Shown: piece after piece, positions 34,741 through 45,858 of the stretch | Layout of the letters: every line of letters begins with the position of its first letter | How positions within the stretch are numbered: position 1 is the first letter of the stretch | NCBI GenBank assembly: GCA_024291935.2 | Contig: CM044316.1 | Coordinates: 78,942,501-79,006,500 of the forward strand | Source: Okapia johnstoni | Taxonomy: Eukaryota > Chordata > Mammalia > Artiodactyla > Giraffidae | Length of the DNA: 64,000 bases | Direction: 5' to 3' | The notes under the pieces: model-generated | The model's database searches: none | Seen by the model: the letters and a program-made list of their open reading frames with translations, nothing else | What the model was told of the DNA's origin: nothing | Position numbers and translations under genes: made by a program

Positions 34741-35395
34741 CAAATTCTCTGGAAAGTTAATTATTCTTGAGAAGTTTAACAGAAGGTGCAATAAAGGATA
34801 ACCTTCATGATTTCACAATTTTCCTAGACCAGCACTTCTTCAATGTAAGTATCTTTATTATTAAAATTGAAGATGAAGGGGCCAGGTGGGGAAGTGTAGG
34901 GAAATGTTGACTGGGATCACCAGGGCAGAGGCTATTGATACAACTACACTGAGCTATAAAATTATTTTTTAAAATCACATCAACTCAATTTTCATTAAGT
35001 TTTTCTGAATAATACTCTCAGAAATCATCAAGGTAGAGGACTCAGATTTGCTATGAATAAACTGTAGAAAGTCACAGTGTCAAGCTGACCAATCTGCTTT
35101 CGGAGCAGACAAGTTTCAAGCATCTGATGGAAACAATATCCACCTCTGCCCCCAGAACAGAACAATATTTGTACATGACTTGGTGGTGCTTCAGAAAGCA
35201 TTCAAAAGAATTGAAAGGTTTTTAACATGTTTTACTATTTATATATGGGTAATATACTTCTAATATTTGATTTTCCATTTATTAATAGATAAAACTCAAA
35301 AGTTTTGGTAAATTTTGAATTGCAGAACTCACAAATGTCTAAGTAATAAAACACAGATTTTACTACATTTAATATTGGGGAAGGGATTCCAGATA
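34741..35395. other. Spacer, nothing recognised
   Basis: No gene or named repeat. Confidence 0.42.
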
Positions 35396-35492
35396 GACAG
35401 AAAAGACAGTGCATGTGGAAAGGGAGAAAAAGAAGGGGAGAAAGAAGGTGAGAGAGAGACGAAGAAAGGATTAAAAAGAAAAAAATCTCTGC
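35396..35492 (+). repeat. Polypurine (GA-rich) tract
   Basis: About 97 bases almost entirely A and G on the plus strand, including gagaaaaagaaggggagaaa and gagagagagacgaagaaagg, broken by few pyrimidines. The opposing frames here simply read the low-complexity sequence. Confidence 0.85.
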
Positions 35493-35833
35493 CAAAAGAA
35501 ATTAAAAGCTGAACACTTCTCATAGCTTTTAAAATCAGGCCCGTGTTTCAGAATAACAGGTAAAAAAAATCTGTATCTCTTAGATTAAAAATTTTCAAGA
35601 AAGAAGTTGGATAACCAATACAAGAAGCTACCCAAGAGAAATCAAGGAGTACTGTAATCAAGAAGGATTGTAAAACGTGTATGATACCACAAAAGTAGCT
35701 GTACATGTGTATGTAATTGGCATTTTTTCCAGTTCAACCCACAAGGCCACTATATTTATCACTCAGTAATAGGAAATAGGTCTAATTTAGCATGATGAAA
35801 AAGAATTTGCTTTAACTAAATATTAACACATAC

Positions 35834-37693
35834 CTTACACTTAATAGCTGAGAAAAGAAGAGAGGCGAAAGGCAAAGGAGAAAAGGAAAGATGCACCCAT
35901 TTGAGTGCAGAGTTCCAAAGAATAGCAAGAAGAGATAAGAAAGCCTTCCTCAGTGATCAATGCAAAGAAATAGAGGAAAACAATAGAATGGGAAAGACTA
36001 GATCTCCCTTCAAGAAAATTAGAGATACTAAGGGAACATTTCATGCAAATATGGGCATAATTAAGGACAGAAATTGTATGGACCTAACAGAAGCAGAAGA
36101 TATTAAGAAGAGGTGGCAAGAAAACAAAGAAGAACTATACAAACAAGATCTTCATGACCCAGATAACCACGATGATGTGATCACTCACCTAGAGCCAGAA
36201 TTCCCAGAGTCTGAAGTCAGGTGGACCTTAGGAAGCATCACTACGAACAAAGCCAGTGGACATGGTGGAATCCAGCTGAGCTATTTCAAATCCTAAAAGA
36301 CAATGCTGTGAAAGTGCTGCACTCAATATGCCAGCAAATTTGGAAAACTCAGCAGTGGCCACAGGACTGAGAAAGGTCAGTTTTCATTCCAATCCTAAAG
36401 ACAATGACAAAGAATGCTCAGACTACCACACAATTCAGACTACCACACAATTGCACTCATCTCACAAGCTAGTAAAGTAATGCTCAAGATTTTCCAAGCC
36501 AGGCTTCAGCCATACGTAAACCATGAACTTCCAGATGTTCAAGATGGATTTAGAAAAGGCAGAGGAACCAAAGATCAAACTGCCAACATCCATTGGATCA
36601 CTGGAAAAGCATGAGAGTTCCAGAAAAACATCTACTACTGCTTTACTGACTACACCAAAGCCTTTGAATGTGTGGATCACAACAAACTATGGAAAGTTCT
36701 TAGAGATGGGAATACCAGACCACCTGAGAAATCTGTATGCAGATCAAGAAGCAACAGTTAGAACTGGACAAGCAACAGTTAGACTTGTTCCAAATAGGAA
36801 AAGGAGTAAGTCAAGGCTTTATATTGTCACCCTGCTTATTTAGCTTATATGCAGAGTACATCATGTGAAAAGGCAGGCTGGATGAAGCACAAGCTGGAAT
36901 CAAGATTGCCAGGAGAAATATCAGTAACCTCAGATATGCAGATGACACCACCCTTATGGGATAAAGTGAAGCGGAACTAAAGAGCCTAAAGAGGAGACTG
37001 AAAAAGTTGGCTTAAAACTCAACATTCAGAAAAGTAAGATCATGGCATCTGGTCCCTTCACATCATGGCAAACAGATGGCAAAATACTGGAAACAGTGAG
37101 AGAGTTTATTTTGGGGGGTTCCAAAAATCACTGCAGATGGTGACTTCAGTCATGAAATGAAAAGACGCTTTTTCCTTGGGAGAAAAGCTATGACCAACCT
37201 AGACAGCATATTAAAAAGCAGAGATGTTACTTTGCTAACCAAGATCCATCTAGTCAAAGCTATGGTTTTTCCAGTAGTCATGGATGGATGTGAGAGTTGG
37301 ATCATAAAGAAAGCTGAGCGCCAAAGAATTGATGCTTTTGAACTGTGGTGTTGGAGCAGACTCTTGAGAGTCCCTTGGACTGCAAGGAGATCTAACCAGT
37401 CAATCCTAAAGGAAATCAGTCCTGAATATTCCTTGGAAGGACCGAAGCTGAAACTCCAATACTTTGGCCACTTGATGCAAAAAACCGACTCATTGCAAAA
37501 GACCCTGATGCTGGGAAAGATCGAAGGCAGGAGAAGGGGACAACAGAGGATGAGATGATTGGATGGCATCACCGATTTGATGGACATGAGTTTGAATAAG
37601 CTCGGGGAGTTGGTGATGGACAAGGAAGCCTGGCATGTTTCAGTCCATGGGGTTGCAAAGAGTCAGACACAACTGAGCAACTGAACTGAACTG
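35834..37693 (+). mobile_element. BovB (RTE) LINE, 1.86 kb, with 9-bp target duplication
   Basis: Flanked by aacacatac at 35825-35833 and 37694-37702, which fixes both ends. The 5' truncation point lies in the linker before the reverse transcriptase (text cttacacttaatagctgaga). The 3' end is the ctgaa tail. Two small tandem duplications lie inside it, at 36419-36452 and near 36750-36785. Confidence 0.95.
35852..37540 (+). pseudogene. BovB linker, RT and C-terminal region (heavily broken)
   Basis: A 131-codon frame (35901-36296) covers the linker, with DLTEAEDIKKRW and LHDPDNHDDVITHLEP. It is shifted near 36268 by one missing base. The RT follows in pieces: a TGA at 36368-36370 replaces a conserved Trp, a 17-bp tandem duplication at 36419-36452 adds sequence before motif A, and the YADD codons survive at 36935-36946 but are followed by a TAA at 36962-36964. 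The C-terminal region ([20 protein letters not shown]) reads in the frame 37157-37558. It is more decayed than the copy at 13.6-16.2 kb and cannot make a working enzyme. Confidence 0.9.
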
Positions 37694-37702
37694 AACACAT
37701 AC

Positions 37703-39439
37703 TAGATTTCGACATCTCTCTCATAGTTGATATTTAGCAAATATTTTAATACTGATTTCAATAGATCTTAGAATTGGGTTTGTTAAAGGAGGCAACAAAC
37801 CTGAAAGAATCCTCCAGGTAAAACTTATGCAGCCAACATGTAACTTTCTGAGTTAGAGAAATTTAACTGAGTTTGAAGCCTGGTAATTCATTTTGGGTAT
37901 CATGCTGTCTGTGTATCTTCTGTGATGTTTCAAAATTAGGTGAAGATCTTTTCCTGCTCAAAAATATACACCCTTGTTAGAGATCTTCAGGCTGAAACCA
38001 AATTCCTTACGTTAGATATAATGCAAAATTGTTACATATCCAAAAGAATATACGTCAAAAACACCGAGTTTGATGTTCATGACTGTGACTTTTTTAAACA
38101 AGATATATATGTACACATATATACATGTATCAAGATGTACTTTGCAAATATTAAGCAAATTATATAATTATATGTATATAATATTTGCAAAGTGCATCTT
38201 GATAATTTTTTTACTGTTTTCCTCTTAGTTCTCACAGCATCATTATATACAATTCTAAAATTAATGCACAGGTTAAAAGCTTCATTTTCAAAGACATACC
38301 AAAAGTATGTCTGTGTCTTAGAGGATTTTCATTTTTAAGACCATTTTCATTCACTGAAAATAAGTTTACTCAGAAGTATACTATGAATTTTATAACAAAT
38401 ATTTAAAATACACTTCTCCCAGGCCATTACTTTTGACTAAGGCATAATCTTCAGGGATTTGTGGACATAGATATTAACATCAAAAAAGAAAAATGTCTTA
38501 TGCATTATATCATATAGATCATCATAGCAATCTAGCTCTAACTGGCTTTCTCTTTGATTCCTCCTTATCCATTATACAAATTAAGTAATTCTATCTGTAC
38601 AAGGTTAAGCAAAATCTCTGGGCTTGGGAATTAAGTCTCCAAAAGCTAGTATTACAGAGACCAACTAAGTAAATTGTTTCTTTGTGGCTAGTGGGACTTA
38701 ATTTTGGCAAGCCCCCAAATCAGAACTGCCTTAGATAAGTATAGGGAAGATCCCTTAATGGCATAGAAAAAATAAGGTCTTTCTTACCAAAGAGAAATCT
38801 ATGTGTACATCTTATCTACTTTATTTAGGAAAGCAGACCCACAACTTAGGACACTTATGAGCTTGGATTTTCATCCTGTACCAGCTTTAATAATTGTATA
38901 TACATATGTGAGTATTTTTGTTTGCTATATTTTACATGTATATACATGTATTTTATGCATTTATGTGAGTTATATGCATCATTATAAATATACCTGTGGT
39001 ATGATTAAACATAAATAAATATACCTACGGATATAGATTCCATTATAAAGCATACCTAGAAGCCATCAAATTTTTTACAGCATATTCCACATTAACTCTT
39101 ATATGACACTGACAACATATTATAATTATCAAATTGTGTGTTCTAGAACTCTGCGTTATCTTCTGATGTCCATCAGGGGATATATAGGGTTAAGTTTTTT
39201 AAACTGCAAATTTTAAAAGCATTGCTATATTCCTATCCAGAAACACAAATTAATTATATATTCAAATAAAGAGTGAAATTATGAAGGAAAAACCCTGGAC
39301 AAATTCAAACATGAATTTATGAGGAGAGGAAGACGGAATTCTGTCATTGGTGTTAAACCCTCAAACTCTACTCCCTGGGCTTTCCCAGTGTTCATAAATG
39401 AGCACATTACCCCCACTAGAGTTGCTTCCTCCCAGAGTC
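37703..39439. other. AT-rich spacer with a hairpin
   Basis: Apart from the hairpin at 38128-38204 and ATG/TA-rich runs at 38100-38180 and 38890-38960, nothing was recognised. Confidence 0.45.
38128..38204. repeat. Near-perfect inverted repeat, 26-bp arms
   Basis: Arms 38128-38153 (tatcaagatgtactttgc...) and 38179-38204 (...gcaaagtgcatcttgata) are reverse complements with a single difference. In plus-strand RNA that difference is a U-G pair, so the stem would be continuous. The 25-bp loop is AT-only except for two G and one C. No terminal repeat or duplication typical of a known transposon was seen. Confidence 0.93.
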
Positions 39440-39612
39440 TTTTCACAAATTTGCCATATATTAATTTTCACAGAAATCATAAAACATAAAATTATTCCAT
39501 CTTTAAGAGAAAGAAAACAAGGTTATGTTAGGTTAAATAAGTTGCTTGAAGTCACAGAATCAAGATTAGAATCTATGGGTCCAGCTACAAGACTTCTGTT
39601 TATGTGGATACA
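39440..39612 (-). mobile_element. MIR SINE, antisense
   Basis: ggttaaataagttgcttgaa, gtcacagaatcaagattaga and agctacaagacttctg follow reversed MIR. The left part is very worn. Confidence 0.6.
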
Positions 39613-39669
39613 ACAAGAATAAATATTTCCTACAGTGTGTGGATTCTTCAGCAAAAAACTTTTTTAGAT

Positions 39670-39828
39670 TCTTTTTTTTTTTTAATCTGGATAAAGTCTG
39701 TATTGAATCTGTTACAATAATATTTTTTTGGCCATGAGCCATGTAGGATCTTAGCTTCCTGACCAGGGATCAAACCCTCACCCCCTGCACTGGAAGGCAA
39801 AGTCTTCACCACTGGACTCTCAGGAAAA
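39670..39828 (-). mobile_element. CHR-type artiodactyl tRNA SINE, antisense
   Basis: T-rich start, then ttttttggccatgagccatg, gaccagggatcaaaccctca and caccactggactctcagga. This is the older cetartiodactyl tRNA-derived SINE, distinct from Bov-tA. The B-box complement is gggatcaaaccc. Confidence 0.72.
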
Positions 39829-40703
39829 TTTCTGCCCTCTCAAGCAGAATACAAATAGCAAGTGACCTGGGTAACTGGTTGTAAAGTTGTGTGAAATAGA
39901 AGAGGTAGATAAAAGAACAGAATGAGACACGTAAGTCCTGAATTCACTCCAGGGACAAGTCCTAGAGGAAGAAGACATGTTAGATACTTCGGGGAAATGG
40001 TAAAAACAAAAATCTTTGCCCCAATTCTCATTTGGGAATCTAGGAAGAGATAGCTTTGTGGCAAATTCCACTACCACCATCAACTTAGGAATTAGCAAAG
40101 CAGAATAATGTCAATAGGCAGAGAAATAAGCTGAGTTAGTACTTTCAAGCTGTTCTCCTCTCCTATGTAGTACAGAAAAGACTTCAAAGTTCTCTTGTAC
40201 TCTGAGAGAGAAGTAAGGTACCTGAGATCTGTTGGGAAACAAGCTGACAGCATGGGAAAGGCAGACAGCAAAAGGGAGTGCCAGCCTCACCCTAGGCATT
40301 CTCTAGAGTCAGTAGGAGCCGAGATGGAACCCATGAGTAATGGGGATGGGCTCCTTAGAAATATGAAAACTAGATTATGAAAAAAAGAAATAAGAGGTAT
40401 ACGAGTTATGAACTATAGCAACAGGAGAACAGGACAACTAGCACACTAACACTATCAACCAGCCACACCTCAACAGAGACAGCCAGCCCTCAACCAGGCG
40501 CAACACAGCTCCCTGCAGCCAAGGCCAGCACAAGATTAAGGGCCCCCTTCTTGGACCTCAGTGCCCAGAGATCATCAACCTTTCTCCTAAAGCCAAGAAC
40601 TACTTTGGGAAAAAGGGAGAAAATGAAGAGGTCTGTGGATTAATCAAAAGATCAATTAAACTGGAAGTCTGAGGAACCAGAAACCCTCCAAATTTAAAGT
40701 TAT
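39829..40703. other. Spacer, nothing recognised
   Basis: Less AT-rich than neighbouring gaps. Overlapping frames of 60-92 codons on both strands show no family resemblance. Confidence 0.42.
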
Positions 40704-40705
40704 TT

Positions 40706-41785
40706 GTTGTTGTGGTTCAGTCGCTAAGTTATGTCTGACTCTCTGCAACTCCGGGACTGTAGCATGCCAGGCTTCTCTGCCCTTCACTATCTCCTGGAGT
40801 TTGCTCAAGCTCATGTCCATTGAGTCAGTGATGCTATCTGACCATCTCATCCTCTGTCGTCCCCTTCTCCTCCTGCCTTCAATCTTTCCCAGCAACAGGG
40901 TCTTTTCCAATGAGTCACCTCTTCTCATTACATGGCCAAAGTATTGGAGCTTCAGCATCAGTCCTTCCAATGAATATTCAGGACTGATTTCCTTTAGGAT
41001 GGACTCATTTGATCTCCTTGCTGTCCAAGGGACTCTCAAGAGTCTTCTTCAGCACCACAAATTGAAAGCATCAATTTCTTGGCCCTCAGCCTTCTCTATG
41101 GTCCAAATCTCACATCCATACATGACTACTGGAAAAACCATAACTTGACTGCTGCTGCTGCTAAGTCGCTTCAGTCGTGTCCGACTCTGTACAACCCCAT
41201 AGATGGAAGCTCACCAGGTTTCCCCGTCCCTGGGATTCTCCAGGCAAGAACACTGGAGTGGGTTGCCATTTCCTTCTCCAATGCATGAAAGTGAAAAGTG
41301 AAAGTGAAGTCTCTCAGTCGTGTCCGACTCTCAGCGACCCCATGGACTGCAGCCTACCAGGCTCCTCCGTCCATGGGATTTTCCAGGCAAGAGTACTGGA
41401 GTGGGGTGCCATTGCCTTCTCCGATAACTTGACTAGATGGACCTTTGTCAACAAAGTGATGTGTGTGCTTTTTAATTTGCTGTCTAGGTTGGTCATAGCT
41501 TTCCTTCCAAGGAGTGTGCTTTCATTTCATGGCTGCAGTCACCATCCGCAGTGATTTTGGAGTCCAAGAAAAGAAAACTGTCACTGCTTCTGCTTTTTCC
41601 CCTTCTATTTGCCATGAAGTGATGGGATCAGATGCCATGATCTTAGTTTTTCAAATGTTGAGTTTTAAGCCAGCTTTTGCACTCTCCTCTTCCACACTCA
41701 TCAAGAGGCAATTAAGTTCCTTTTCACTTTCTGCCATTAAAGTGGTATCAGCCGCATATCTGAGTCTACTGATATCAGAGATGAG
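40706..41785 (-). mobile_element. BovB LINE, antisense, split by BOV-A2
   Basis: BovB 3' end at tgttgttgtggttcagtcgc, C-terminal coding to about 41150. After a 273-bp BOV-A2 it resumes with tagatggacctttgtcaaca and runs to catatctgagtctactgata near the RT catalytic region, where it is truncated. The frames at 40656-41148 and 41514-41855 derive from it. Confidence 0.93.
41151..41423 (-). mobile_element. BOV-A2 dimeric SINE inside BovB
   Basis: Two similar Bov-A units in reverse (each beginning tcgtgtccgactct, separated by a gaaagtgaaaagtgaaagtg linker). Exact 11-bp flanks ataacttgact at 41140-41150 and 41424-41434 show a clean insertion into the older BovB. A gctgctgctgct run opens the element. 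Confidence 0.95.
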
Positions 41786-42109
41786 TTGTTTTTTTCTCTC
41801 TCCACTACACAGCACAGTTGAGATCAAATGTGGAGATATCAGTGAGCAAGATTAAATGAGTTGTAGAATAAAGAAGTAATTATTTCTTTGGACATTTCAT
41901 AAAGTATGAATACATTTTTAAACCACTGCAGAACCAACACACATTCACAAAATGAGAAGTACATAAATAACCATCTTCCTTTTAAAATGTTTCCTCCTTA
42001 ATCACTCTAATATTTGTCTTTTCTGTTCTCCTCCCCTCTTGGTTTTATTTGCCTCTGAAATAAGATAATGTGGAAACCGAATAAAATAGAATGGACCCTA
42101 AAACTACAT

Positions 42110-42290
42110 GAGTATTTGTTCTAGCCTGCTGCTAACTCATTTGGGTACCAAAGCAAAGAAATTACATCTTTCTGCATGTTACTAAACTCTATAAAATGGA
42201 AATAACATACAAACTCACTTCAGAGAGAGCTTCACAAGCTTTAAAAATTGCTTGTGAAACACTTTGCAAATCTTATACAATATAAATAAT
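42110..42290 (+). mobile_element. MIR SINE, sense
   Basis: taaactctataaaatggaaa, acttcagagagagcttcaca and gtgaaacactttgcaaatc fit the 3' half of MIR. The 5' half is weak. Confidence 0.5.
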
Positions 42291-43036
42291 TCTATATTTT
42301 TCCAACTGTTCCCAAAAGGGAATCAGGGCTTTGTCCTACTCTCCAGAGGTCAAGACAGAGTTAGGAGAACTCCCTCCAGTTCTGTTACATTTCCTAGTAT
42401 CTATTGACCAAACCAGATGTTGGCAGGTATAAAATCTGAGACAGCTGGTTATCCAAACCCTTAGGGCCAAATGCTCCCCCCAAAATCACTTTTTTTGCAG
42501 CACACATCCTGATTCAGAATCTCTGAGCTAATTATCAGGGTTGTGATTCTCAACCTAATCATTTCTACTATGCCTCCAGAGTAAGAGAGAATCTCAAAAT
42601 TAACACTTAGTATGCGGAACTGTACACAGACAATATGCAGATGGCCCACACAGGTTTAAATCATTAAGGCAGTTTCCATTTCTGTTTATGCTCCTTGTAG
42701 GTTTATAAAATCATCAAAAACTATATACTGAATTCTTATGGCATACAGCAGACTTCAGAGAGAAAGCAAGAAGTAACATATTTCCTATACCTTGAATTCA
42801 GGATTTGTGAAAATTGTAATGCAAAGAAGCATCTATGCACCTGATACTACACAGCAAAAATCACACAAACACATAGGCTTAAGTTAGTGAATTTGGTCAA
42901 AGGGTGATTGGTGATGAGAATTACACTGCTCTATCATTCTTTTCCTGGTCTGTCCAGAAAAACAGTCTGTAGTCAGGGTTCAAACTATTCAGGAAAGAAT
43001 GAAAGAGATGTGGTTTGACAAAGAAGAGGATGGAAT
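42291..43036. other. Spacer, nothing recognised
   Basis: No gene or clear repeat. A short gattcagaatctctgagc near 42511 recalls MER5 but is too short to call. Confidence 0.4.
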
Positions 43037-43038
43037 TA

Positions 43039-44388
43039 TTAGGTTGGTGCAAAAGTAACTGCAGTTTTGCACTGTTGAAATTTGCTGTTGGATATTGGAA
43101 TACATTCCTAAATAAATGTGCTTATGTTATACATCATTTTAATGTGCATTTCTTGCTTTATTTTTTTGCTAATGACTTATTACTTGCTGTTTACTTTATA
43201 TTTATTTCAGACTAGGCATATGATGGTATACTAAAAGCAATTTCAAGCAATATTTTTAATTAGAGCTCAAAATGGGTCATAAAGTAGTGGAGACAACTCG
43301 CAACATCAACTATGTATTTGGCCCAGGAATTGCTAATGAATGTACAGTGCAGCGGTGGTCCAAGAAGTTTTGCAAAGGAGATGAGAGCCTTGAAGATGAG
43401 GAGTGTAGTGACCAGCCATTGGAAAGGTAACAACGACCAATTGAGAGCCATCATCGAAGTTGATCATCTTACAACCACATGAGAAGCTGCCAAAGAACTC
43501 AATGTCAAACATTCTATGGTCATTCAGCATTTGAAGCAAGTAGGAAAGGTGAAAAAGCTCAGTAAGTGGGTGCCTCATGAGCTGACCACAAATCAAAAAA
43601 AATAGTGTTTTGAATTGTCATCATCTCTTATCCTACCCAAAAACAACAAACAATTTCTCAATTGGATTGTGACTTCGCAATAAAAAGTGGATTGTACATG
43701 ACAACCAGTGATGACAAGCTCTGTGGCTGAACTGAGAAGACACTCCGAACTACTTCCCAAAGCCAAACATGCAGCATAAAAGGGTCATGGTCACTATTTG
43801 GTGGTCTGTTGCCAGTCTGATCTAATATAGCTTTCTGAATTCCAGCGAAACCATTACATCTGAGAAGTATGCTCAGCAAATCAATGAGACACACTGAAAA
43901 CTGCAATGCCTGCAGCCATCGTCAGCCAACAGAATGGGCCCAAGTCCTCTCCACGACAACACCCCACTGCACATTGCACAACCAACGTTTCAAAAGTTGA
44001 ATACATTGGGCTACAAAGTTTTGCCTCATCCACCATATTCACCTGACCTCTTACCAACAGACTAACACTTCTTCAAGTGTCTCCACAACTTTTGCAGGGA
44101 AAGCACTTCTACAAACAGCAGGAGGCAGAAAAATGCTTTAGCATAAATGTCGTCGTATCAATCCTGAAGCAAAACCACAATGGATTTTTACGCGACAGGA
44201 AAAAACCAATAACTTGGAGAGGGTTTTTTGTTAGAATAAATGTGTTGGTTGTAATAGGTAGCCACTATGGAGAGTTTTGATTCCTTAAAAAATGGGAAAG
44301 AATATGCCATATTGAGCCTAGTATACACCGAGGAATAATTATTTAAAATTCACGGTCCAAAACTGCACTTACTTTTGTACTAACCTAA
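43039..44388 (+). mobile_element. Full-length mariner DNA transposon
   Basis: Both ends are present. The 26-bp terminal inverted repeats at 43039-43064 (ttaggttggtgcaaaagtaa...) and 44363-44388 match at 23 positions. The element is bordered by TA on both sides (43037-43038 and 44389-44390), the mariner target duplication. Length is 1,350 bp. The terminal repeats and transposase remnant resemble the Hsmar1/MADE1 group rather than Tigger; bovid genomes carry related mariners. Confidence 0.95.
43272..44280 (+). pseudogene. Mariner transposase remnant (inactive)
   Basis: A short open N-terminal frame starts at ATG 43272 and contains NINYVFGPGIANECTVQRW followed by KKFCKGDESLEDEE, the DNA-binding part of a mariner transposase that recognises the terminal repeats. 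It stops at TAA 43428-43430, with frameshifts after. Aligned to the DD34D catalytic triad, the first Asp has become Asn (AAT 43679-43681). The second is kept in HDN (GAC 43955-43957). The third is kept (GAC 44060-44062) but followed at once by a stop (44063-44065). The copy cannot transpose. Confidence 0.9.
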
Positions 44389-44404
44389 TATAATGATCAT
44401 AGAA

Positions 44405-44970
44405 GACAGGGACTGCAGAAGTCGAGAGGAAAGAAACAGAAAAATGATTCTTCTGACAATTGTTGAAATTTTGCTTAGTGCTAAGAAGATATACAATCAA
44501 TAGGCAATCTATTACATATCCACATCATCACATGTACTGGGGCACAGAGTGGAATAGTGCTTAAGGGTGGGATGAGATTATCGGGAGGGGGTCACAAACC
44601 CGGCTGATTCATTCAATGTATCTACACAGTATTTACCAACCTAAATAAAAAATAAAATTTAAAAAAAAAAAACTTTGGCATGTTTGGGTATTTATTTCTT
44701 AGCTGCACTTACCTCCTATGTAAAATCATAGGACAGGGACTGCAGAAGTCGAGAGGAAAGAAACAGAAAAATGATTCTTCTGACAATTGTTGAAATTTTG
44801 CTTAGTGCTAAGTACAATCAATAGCAATGCATATATTTGTACTGGGGCACAGAGTGGAATAGTGCTTAAGGGTGGGATGAGATTATCGGAGGTCAAAACC
44901 CGGCTTCTCCACAGACCAACCTCACAAACTTTGGCAGGGTATTTATTCTTAGCTCCCTCCTATGTAAAAT
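44405..44970 (+). repeat. Tandem near-duplication next to mariner
   Basis: An 81-bp block at 44405-44485 recurs exactly at 44732-44812. A 52-bp block at 44533-44584 recurs exactly at 44838-44889, and shorter matching blocks follow (accca/cccggct, ctcctatgtaaaat). Between the exact blocks the copies differ mostly by insertions or deletions; the first copy is about 80 bp longer and includes a pure A run at 44661-44671. Confidence 0.95.
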
Positions 44971-45100
44971 TGGAATAATAGTAATACTTACTTCATGGGA
45001 TTGGCATAAGAATTAAGTAATAACATGTGAACTTTCTAATACAATGCCTGCCACAAGCACCTAATAAAACTTAATAGTTGATAGTGCTGTTATTATTTAG
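44850..45100 (+). mobile_element. MIR SINE, sense, partly duplicated
   Basis: ggaatagtgcttaagggtgg, ctcctatgtaaaattggaat and caatgcctgccacaagcacc follow MIR. Its 5' part lies within the tandem duplication, so a second partial copy is at about 44545-44725. Confidence 0.6.
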
Positions 45101-45610
45101 AAATGGATTTCCGGGATTGATCTTTGAAAAATAAAAATTACAACCCTAACTCCAAATTTAATTATTAGTTAACACCTGATACTGGTCGTTTATTCATAAA
45201 AAGTAGGAAAAAGTTGCTTGTTCACCCATTAAATGTATGTTTCACTTATAAAATAAGCATATTAACATTTTCAGGCAAGATTCTTTGAGGATTAAGTATT
45301 ATTATGCAGGCAAAATGCTTAAGGTAGTTCCTAGCACACAAGTGCTCAAAACTGTGAGTTGTTCTTATCATCACCATCATCTCAGTTATTTAACATTATC
45401 ATCATCAACTAGGCAAAGAAAAACTGGGACTCTGATAAAGAATATGATATTGAGGAAAGAAATGAAAGAAAAATGTCTAGAGGATATATTTTCCTCTGCT
45501 TTCATTGCAAACTGGGGAGACGTGGAACAGATTCTCACCGTGATACAGATAAAGAAGGCTGAGTAGTTGATGGAGCTGAGACAAACAGGAGACTTGTTCT
45601 TAATTTTGAA
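45101..45610. other. Spacer, nothing recognised
   Basis: No gene or named repeat. Opposed frames at 45285-45688 are unrecognisable. Confidence 0.42.
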
Positions 45611-45611
45611 A

Positions 45612-45858
45612 GGAATCATTAGTGTGTTTTTTTCTATATAAGCCAAACATTGTGCCATGTGTTTCACAAACAGTGGCTCCTGTAACATTTACAACCACTT
45701 TGCAAAATACAAGCTATCGTTGTCACCCCGTATTATCAACACAAATGTCAGCTAGACAGGTGGGAACATCTTGACAGGAGTCTTACGGCTAGTAAGTAGT
45801 GGACCGAGTCAGGACCTGAACGTAGGTCTACCTAGGTGTATCAGCCTCTTACCTGTAG
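45612..45858 (-). mobile_element. MIR SINE, antisense
   Basis: aacattgtgccatgtgtttc, tgtaacatttacaaccactt and acggctagtaagtagtggac read as reversed MIR. Confidence 0.6.

Noticed and set aside
37150..37623. 157-codon minus-strand frame
   Set aside because: Antisense of the BovB C-terminal coding region, which happens to lack stops.
42490..42560. Possible MER5 element
   Set aside because: Only one short block matches; a second MER5 landmark is missing.
45285..45688. Opposed frames of 93 and 100 codons
   Set aside because: The two strands are open over the same AT-rich segment, the right part is MIR, and neither product resembles a known family.
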